NCBI RefSeq assembly: GCF_014695725.1
Contig: NZ_JACJOU010000007.1
Span: forward strand, 62,001 to 126,000
Direction: 5' to 3'
Length of the DNA: 64,000 bases
From: Microcoleus sp. FACHB-672
Lineage (GTDB): Bacteria > Cyanobacteriota > Cyanobacteriia > Cyanobacteriales > Oscillatoriaceae
Shown: positions 60,222-64,000 of the stretch, in pieces
Layout: every line of letters starts with the position of its first letter
Numbering within the stretch: position 1 is the first letter of the stretch
Notes under the pieces: generated by a model
The model's input: only the letters and a program-made list of their open reading frames with translations
Database searches by the model: none
What the model was told of the DNA's origin: nothing
Position numbers and translations under genes: made by a program

Positions 60222-60953
60222 ATGGGATTAAAGCTGGAAAAAGTTGTTCCTTGGGGACGATCACTCGATGAATACATCAGGATGTTTAACCTAACTCCTG
60301 ATGATCTGCGATTAAAAATTCTCGATTGTGCTGCCGGCCCTGCGAGTTTTAATGCTGAAATGACCGGCAAAGGATACAGCGTGATTTCCTGTGACCCAAT
60401 TTATCAATTTACCGGCGAAGAAATTTCTCGGCGCATTGAGGAAACTTATCCAGCGATTATGGCTGGAGTTGAGGCAAATCGAGATAGCTACGTTTGGCAA
60501 GATATCCACTCGCCGTCACATTTGGCTCAGGTGAGAATGGCGGCAATGCAGCAGTTTTTGTTAGATTTTTCTGCCGGTTTGCAGACAGGACGCTATGTGT
60601 TTGGGGAATTGCCGATTTTGCCATTTAAAACGGGTGAATTTGATTTAGCGTTGTGTTCTCATTTGCTATTTACTTACTCGGATCATCTTTCTCAAACGTT
60701 TCATATTGAAGCCATTACCCAATTGTGCAGAGTTGCTTCAGAAGTGCGAATTTTTCCGATTTTAAATCTATCAGGGGAAGTTTCCCCGCTGCTAGAGCCG
60801 GCAATGAGTGAACTCAAAACCCAAGGATACCATTTAGAAATTCAGCCCGTTGCTTATGAGTTTCAGCGCGGCGGCAATCAGCTTTTGCGTGTGGTTCACC
60901 CAAATCTGTCTGCGCTCTCACGAAAAGACGCTTCATATAACTTAACAATTTGA
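60222..60953 (+). CDS. SAM-dependent methyltransferase-like protein
   Basis: The 243-residue product's DLRLKILDCAAGPASFNAEM near residues 26-45 is a motif I variant (D-C-A-A-G-P-A). YSVISCDPIYQF supplies the acidic residue and FDLALCSHLLFTY resembles motif IV. It resembles class I methyltransferases widespread in cyanobacteria without an assigned substrate. GGAGAAGGG lies just before the ATG. It is 76 bp after aroF on the same strand with no clear terminator between, so read-through from aroF is possible, but a functional link is not shown. Confidence 0.75.
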   Translation: MGLKLEKVVPWGRSLDEYIRMFNLTPDDLRLKILDCAAGPASFNAEMTGKGYSVISCDPIYQFTGEEISRRIEETYPAIMAGVEANRDSYVWQDIHSPSHLAQVRMAAMQQFLLDFSAGLQTGRYVFGELPILPFKTGEFDLALCSHLLFTYSDHLSQTFHIEAITQLCRVASEVRIFPILNLSGEVSPLLEPAMSELKTQGYHLEIQPVAYEFQRGGNQLLRVVHPNLSALSRKDASYNLTI

Positions 60954-61158
60954 AGTTAAATTAACCCATTCGTTATTCAGTAATAAAAACCTAGAGATGC
61001 CGGCACTGGGCAAGGGATCAGCTGGCAATTTCACCTCGATTTATTCCTTTCAGTAGATGCACGTAGGGATTTGACGCGGTTATCCTCTTTACATCGGGTA
61101 AATGTCCGCAAATCCCGCAATCAATTACTTGAAAAAATAAAATATAGAGGTGGTCGTG

Positions 61159-61299
61159 ATGAAAACTATAACTCGGTTCTCCAACACTTTGCTCATTATC
61201 TCTGCACTGGTGGTGTGTGGCGTGACACAAGCTTGGGTCATTACAAAGATAGTCCCAACCTTCGTTGCCAGGGTGGATGTACGCCCAATATACGAATAA
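61159..61299 (+). CDS. Small 46-residue exported or membrane peptide
   Basis: ATG at 61159 is preceded by GAGGTGG at 7-nt spacing. The product has a basic start (MKTITRF), a hydrophobic helix (LLIISALVVCGVTQAWVI) and a short tail ending VARVDVRPIYE. This fits a signal-anchored small protein. It lies between the methyltransferase and the convergent Mut7-C gene. No family is recognised. The strong ribosome site and orderly membrane-protein layout argue for a real gene. Confidence 0.55.
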   Translation: MKTITRFSNTLLIISALVVCGVTQAWVITKIVPTFVARVDVRPIYE

Positions 61300-61387
61300 G
61301 TGTGCCGGTTAAAATCAACAATCTACTTTTTTAATATTGATTTGCACCATCAAGCTGTGTGTGTCCCTTCCCTAGCCCCTCATTCTG

Positions 61388-62104
61388 CTACGCTTCCTGA
61401 AGGACACTCGCAATGAATTCTTGCATTCGCTGGTAGTGGGTTCCCTTCCAGAAAATTTGGCCGCAGGAGGAACATTGGCGAAACTCATGATATTTTTGCC
61501 GTGTTTTCGCCGGCAGCCTATCTACAATCATTTCCTTAGCAACCGACTCTAATAATCCATTGCAATGCAAACATCGGCAATGAGGGGCGACCGCTTTAAA
61601 TAAATCAAAGCGTCGCAACACCTCAATTAACTGCCGGTTGGGGTTTGTTTCCCTGACAAAATAGCCATAAGTCACTAGACTGCGCTTCAGCAAACCAATA
61701 TCTCTGCTGAGCAAAATTCGTTCTTCACTGCTGGAAATCTTCGCCAACGCTTCATCTTCATAATCATTGCGATACAGCGTATCAAATCCCAGCATTCGCA
61801 GAAAACCCGCCAGCTTTCCCAGGTGAACATCCAAAACAAAGCGAGACGGGTACTGGATTCTATCGTTAAATGGGGAGATGGGATAAACGCTGCACTCGTC
61901 CCCTGATTGCAGAATATAGGAGAAGTCAACCGGCTCACGATTTACCAAAATGCGCCCAACTTCACAGTGAGGAATGCCCAAGGATTCAATGGTATCTTTA
62001 ATCGCCCCGCGTCCAGTAAATTCATAAACAAAACTCTGCTGGCGTTTGTTTGCCGGCAAAAAATCATTCAATTCTGCATCAAACCGGAAAATAGCTTGAT
62101 TCAT
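61388..62104 (-). CDS. Mut7-C RNase domain protein with ubiquitin-like N-terminus
   Basis: The 238-residue product's residues 1-80 resemble the Mut7-C ubiquitin/ThiS-like domain (GAIKDTIESLGIPHCEVGRI, VNREPVDFSYILQSGDE). Residues 88-235 form the Mut7-C (PIN-like) domain: FVLDVHLGKLAGFLRMLGFD, ILLSRDIGLLKR. These are followed by a zinc ribbon with CRCLHC and CSSCGQIFWKGTHYQRM. It is predicted to be a metal-dependent RNase or RNA-binding protein in the cytoplasm. Length is normal for the two-domain form. It is convergent with the small membrane-peptide gene. Confidence 0.87.
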   Translation of the reverse strand: MNQAIFRFDAELNDFLPANKRQQSFVYEFTGRGAIKDTIESLGIPHCEVGRILVNREPVDFSYILQSGDECSVYPISPFNDRIQYPSRFVLDVHLGKLAGFLRMLGFDTLYRNDYEDEALAKISSSEERILLSRDIGLLKRSLVTYGYFVRETNPNRQLIEVLRRFDLFKAVAPHCRCLHCNGLLESVAKEMIVDRLPAKTRQKYHEFRQCSSCGQIFWKGTHYQRMQEFIASVLQEA

Positions 62105-62237
62105 TTAAATTAATGCGCCCCAAGTGTTTGAAAAAATAAATTTTGATCTAAATCTATCGTAATCACTGACTTCGCTTTTGTCGCGTTCCGTTCGTTTTAG
62201 ACTTGAGTGGTTGGCTATCAAAAAAGAATGAAATTCT

Positions 62238-62558
62238 GTGGGACTTCTAGCGCTTGATGTTGGGTTCACAAAGCTGGCTACGGGATTTTACATCACCGTC
62301 AGCACCTGCATTGGCGGCGGTTAGATTCTCAATGGACAGCCTTGGCGCGGTGCTGATGGCATGGCCGGCAAGATTGGCCATACCGTGGTTGATCCAACTG
62401 GCCCTGTTTGTTTATACGGCAAGCGAGGGTGTGTGGAGAGACTCGCTTCCGGGCCATATATGGCGCAACAAGCGCGAGAACGCCTGCAAGCTCGGCCAGA
62501 ACAAGGGTCACGGTTGCGCCATCTTGTTAAGGGCAACCTAAATAAAATTACAGGTTGA
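62238..62558 (+). pseudogene. Decayed ROK-family sugar kinase
   Basis: One frame holds pieces of a ROK kinase. GLLALDVGFTKLA (62241-62279) is the N-terminal phosphate loop. It runs directly into TGFYITVSTCIGGG, so the ~100 residues normally between them are gone. An in-frame TAG follows at 62322-62324. Then come ILNGQPWRGADGMAGKIGHT and CLYGKRGCVERLASGPYMAQ, the ROK signature and the zinc motif CxCGxxGCxE with its second Cys changed to Tyr. The frame ends at 62558, before the ROK C-terminal domain. Deletion, stop and truncation together mark it as non-functional. Confidence 0.8.
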
Positions 62559-62632
62559 GCCGGCACGCGATTAAAAATGATAAATTGAAAAATTCTCATT
62601 TTAAATTTTTATCGGGTGCGAGGTGACTCTCC

Positions 62633-63397
62633 GTGCAATTCACACTCTCTGTTTCTCCGAGGAAAATCGCCAAAGTTCTGACTGCCGCCGTCATTTTTTT
62701 TACGGCTGCCGGTGTTGCTGTACAAGTTGCTAAATACGGCTTTAACTATCGGGAAGATTGGTTAAAGATATTTAACCTCGATAGAGAACTAAATTATCCT
62801 TCCTGGTACGCTTCTTTTACCTTAATCTTTTGTTCTCTTCTGCTCACCACCATTGCTTCAGCAAAGAAGATAGAGGGTGATCGCTACTTTCGGCATTGGA
62901 AAGCTTTATCTATCATTTTTCTAATTTTTTCTCTCGATGAAGCTATTAGTCTTCATGAAATCTTGATTATTCCCGATTTGCGTCGGTTTCTGCATCTTGG
63001 GGGAATCTTTTATTATGTTTGGGTTATTCCCGCCCTTGTATTTGTCGGACTTGTTGGACTCGCTTACTATAAATTTATCAAACATCTTCCCAAACAAACA
63101 ACGATTTTATTTCTGCTTGCCGGGGGAATTTATATCGGCGGTGCATTGGGTATGGAAATGATTGGGGGATATTACACGGATTTATATGGAAAAAATAATT
63201 TAACTTATGCCCTAATTACCTGCTTGGAAGAATTTCTTGAAATGGCAGGAATTGTTGTGTTCATCCACGGGTTACTGGATTATATGCGTTTTTACCTAAA
63301 AAACTTAAATGTGCAAGTCGAGTTTATGGAGGAAAGAAAGCAACCAGTGAGAAAATCATCGGTTCATCCTGATATGCGGTCAAATAATAACCATTAA
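62633..63397 (+). CDS. Multi-pass membrane protein, relative of the 12445-13176 protein
   Basis: The 254-residue product starts with GTG at 62633 and has GAGGTGA upstream. About six transmembrane helices are visible. Helix-embedded motifs are FSLDEAISLHEI near residues 102-113 and CLEEFLEMAGIVVFIHGLLD near 200-219; a glycine-rich helix (GGIYIGGALGMEMIGGYY) lies between. The order and spacing match LLDDLFMIHEE and YLEDAAKLLGIV in the protein at 12445, suggesting one family with conserved acidic and His residues facing a membrane pocket. It lies 3 bp before the ATG of a GT39-like gene, so the two are probably one operon. Confidence 0.7.
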   Translation: MQFTLSVSPRKIAKVLTAAVIFFTAAGVAVQVAKYGFNYREDWLKIFNLDRELNYPSWYASFTLIFCSLLLTTIASAKKIEGDRYFRHWKALSIIFLIFSLDEAISLHEILIIPDLRRFLHLGGIFYYVWVIPALVFVGLVGLAYYKFIKHLPKQTTILFLLAGGIYIGGALGMEMIGGYYTDLYGKNNLTYALITCLEEFLEMAGIVVFIHGLLDYMRFYLKNLNVQVEFMEERKQPVRKSSVHPDMRSNNNH

Positions 63398-63400
63398 TCA

Positions 63401-64000
63401 ATGAGCATTCAAAACGAAAGTTTAAAATTAAAAAAAAATAGAGATTTCTGGCTGCATCTTCTACTGCTCTTGCTGTGGATTGCTATCGGTGCCGGTTTAC
63501 GCTTTACCCATTTAGCCTCGAAAAATCCTTCAACCATTGAGCTAGCAACCCTAATTTTTAGCTTGGGCAACAGTGTGCAAACCGTGCCGGTGGAGCAAGC
63601 AATCACGCTTGATAAGCTTCTGCAACCCTTACAACCGGCACCGATCTTGGGCATCCGTGAAGTGATTCACAACCTGATGACAGAAAGTACCCATCCCCCA
63701 ATTTATTTTGCGTTAAGTCACTGGTGGTTAAAACTATTTCCTGCAAATGATGGATTGGTTTCATTATGGGCAGGACGAGCGCTGAGTGCCCTTTTTGGGG
63801 TCGTCTCAATTCCTGCCATGTTTGGCTTTGGATGGCTGGCTTTTCGTTCTCGCTTAGTTGGACAAATTGCCGCTGCCATGATGGCAGTTTCTCCCTACGG
63901 CATTTATTTGGCTCAAGAAGCTCGACATTACACTTTAACAATTTTATTAATCATAGCATCTTTATGTTGCTTGGTCGTTGCTACCCGAATCATTCAAAAT
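63401..64000 (+). CDS. GT39-like (PMT_2/ArnT-type) membrane glycosyltransferase, 5' part
   Basis: The frame opens with ATG at 63401 and is still open at the window edge (200 codons). After a first helix (FWLHLLLLLLWIAIGAGLRF) it shows ESTHPPIYFALSHWWLKLFP, the H-P-P-x-Y motif, then LWAGRALSALFGVVSIPAMF. SPYGIYLAQEARHYTL is also typical, with Q-E-A-R-x-Y, of GT-C glycosyltransferases of the GT39/PMT_2 group. These use lipid-linked sugars at the outer face of the membrane. The C-terminal half is outside the window. It is translationally adjacent to the preceding membrane protein. Confidence 0.85.
   Translation, partial: MSIQNESLKLKKNRDFWLHLLLLLLWIAIGAGLRFTHLASKNPSTIELATLIFSLGNSVQTVPVEQAITLDKLLQPLQPAPILGIREVIHNLMTESTHPPIYFALSHWWLKLFPANDGLVSLWAGRALSALFGVVSIPAMFGFGWLAFRSRLVGQIAAAMMAVSPYGIYLAQEARHYTLTILLIIASLCCLVVATRIIQN

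Noticed and set aside
61018-61230. 70-codon minus-strand ORF
   Set aside because: It overlaps the plus-strand 46-residue gene, which has a good ribosome site and membrane layout.
62254-62599. Overlapping ORFs on both strands at the ROK relic
   Set aside because: The ROK motifs are readable in only one plus-strand frame across the whole segment; the others have no recognisable content.
1-64000. tRNA, rRNA or CRISPR loci
   Set aside because: No cloverleaf T-arm signature, rRNA-like segment or regularly spaced identical repeats were seen on reading both strands; a tRNAscan or CRISPR search would settle it.

Overview
The window looks like chromosomal DNA from a filamentous, non-marine cyanobacterium of the Oscillatoriales/Coleofasciculales type. 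This rests on gene content: an acyl-lipid desaturase with DesA-type histidine boxes, an HHL1-like protein, a DUF4347/RTX giant protein, NACHT-WD40 and GAF/PAS/cyclase signalling proteins, and secreted pentapeptide-repeat proteins. It also rests on short intergenic repeats of the 'catggggcatgggg / ctgagtcctgagt' kind and on very frequent GCCGGC palindromes in genes and spacers. No rRNA, tRNA or CRISPR array was recognised.

Layout. (1) 1-9288: one tightly packed minus-strand operon for an ABC-exported surface polysaccharide. In transcription order it holds Wzm permease, Wzt ATPase, a beta-propeller, a methyltransferase-like protein, a sulfotransferase, a second methyltransferase, two GT2 and one GT4 glycosyltransferases, and a NeuA-like cytidylyltransferase cut by the window edge. 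(2) 9353-13868: ClpB, a membrane protein and an HHL1-like protein. (3) 14056-22506: an accessory block with a PD-(D/E)XK nuclease-like/ParA fusion, a ParB-like protein ending in a SAP/Rho-N domain, two paralogous ~690-residue P-loop ATPases, a winged-helix protein and an IS630-type HTH protein. (4) 22512-28312: an SDH-type protease framed by inverted copies of a short repeat, a GT4 glycosyltransferase, a large membrane-anchored protein and a zinc-ribbon membrane protein. (5) 28735-36921: a 2728-residue DUF4347/Calx-beta/RTX protein containing two amino-acid-binding-protein-like domains. (6) 38015-50367: a desaturase, a PAS/GAF/GGDEF/EAL protein, a cNMP-AAA-polyferredoxin fusion with a damaged AAA core, pentapeptide and TPR exported proteins, and a NACHT-membrane-WD40 protein. 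(7) 51116-58709: two small proteins, a GAF/PAS/cyclase with altered catalytic residues, a DUF2809-like remnant, a thioesterase, a PLP dehydratase, a phosphodiester glycosidase and a pentapeptide protein. (8) 58904-60145: aroF (DAHP synthase) preceded by two consecutive aromatic-rich leader peptides, each with its own antiterminator and terminator. (9) 60222-64000: a methyltransferase, a small membrane peptide, a Mut7-C protein, a decayed ROK kinase, a second member of the membrane family seen at 12445, and a GT39-like protein running off the end.

The strongest candidate for something undescribed is the tandem attenuator at 58982-59257. Both leader peptides run through Tyr/Phe/Trp codons, and in both cases the last codons pair with the 5' arm of a downstream intrinsic terminator. 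This predicts ribosome-mediated attenuation of the first step of aromatic amino-acid synthesis, used twice in series. The nuclease-ParA/ParB-SAP pair facing the double-ATPase/winged-helix operon is the best candidate for an undescribed conflict or DNA-maintenance system. All functions are assigned by reading motifs; no database search was run.
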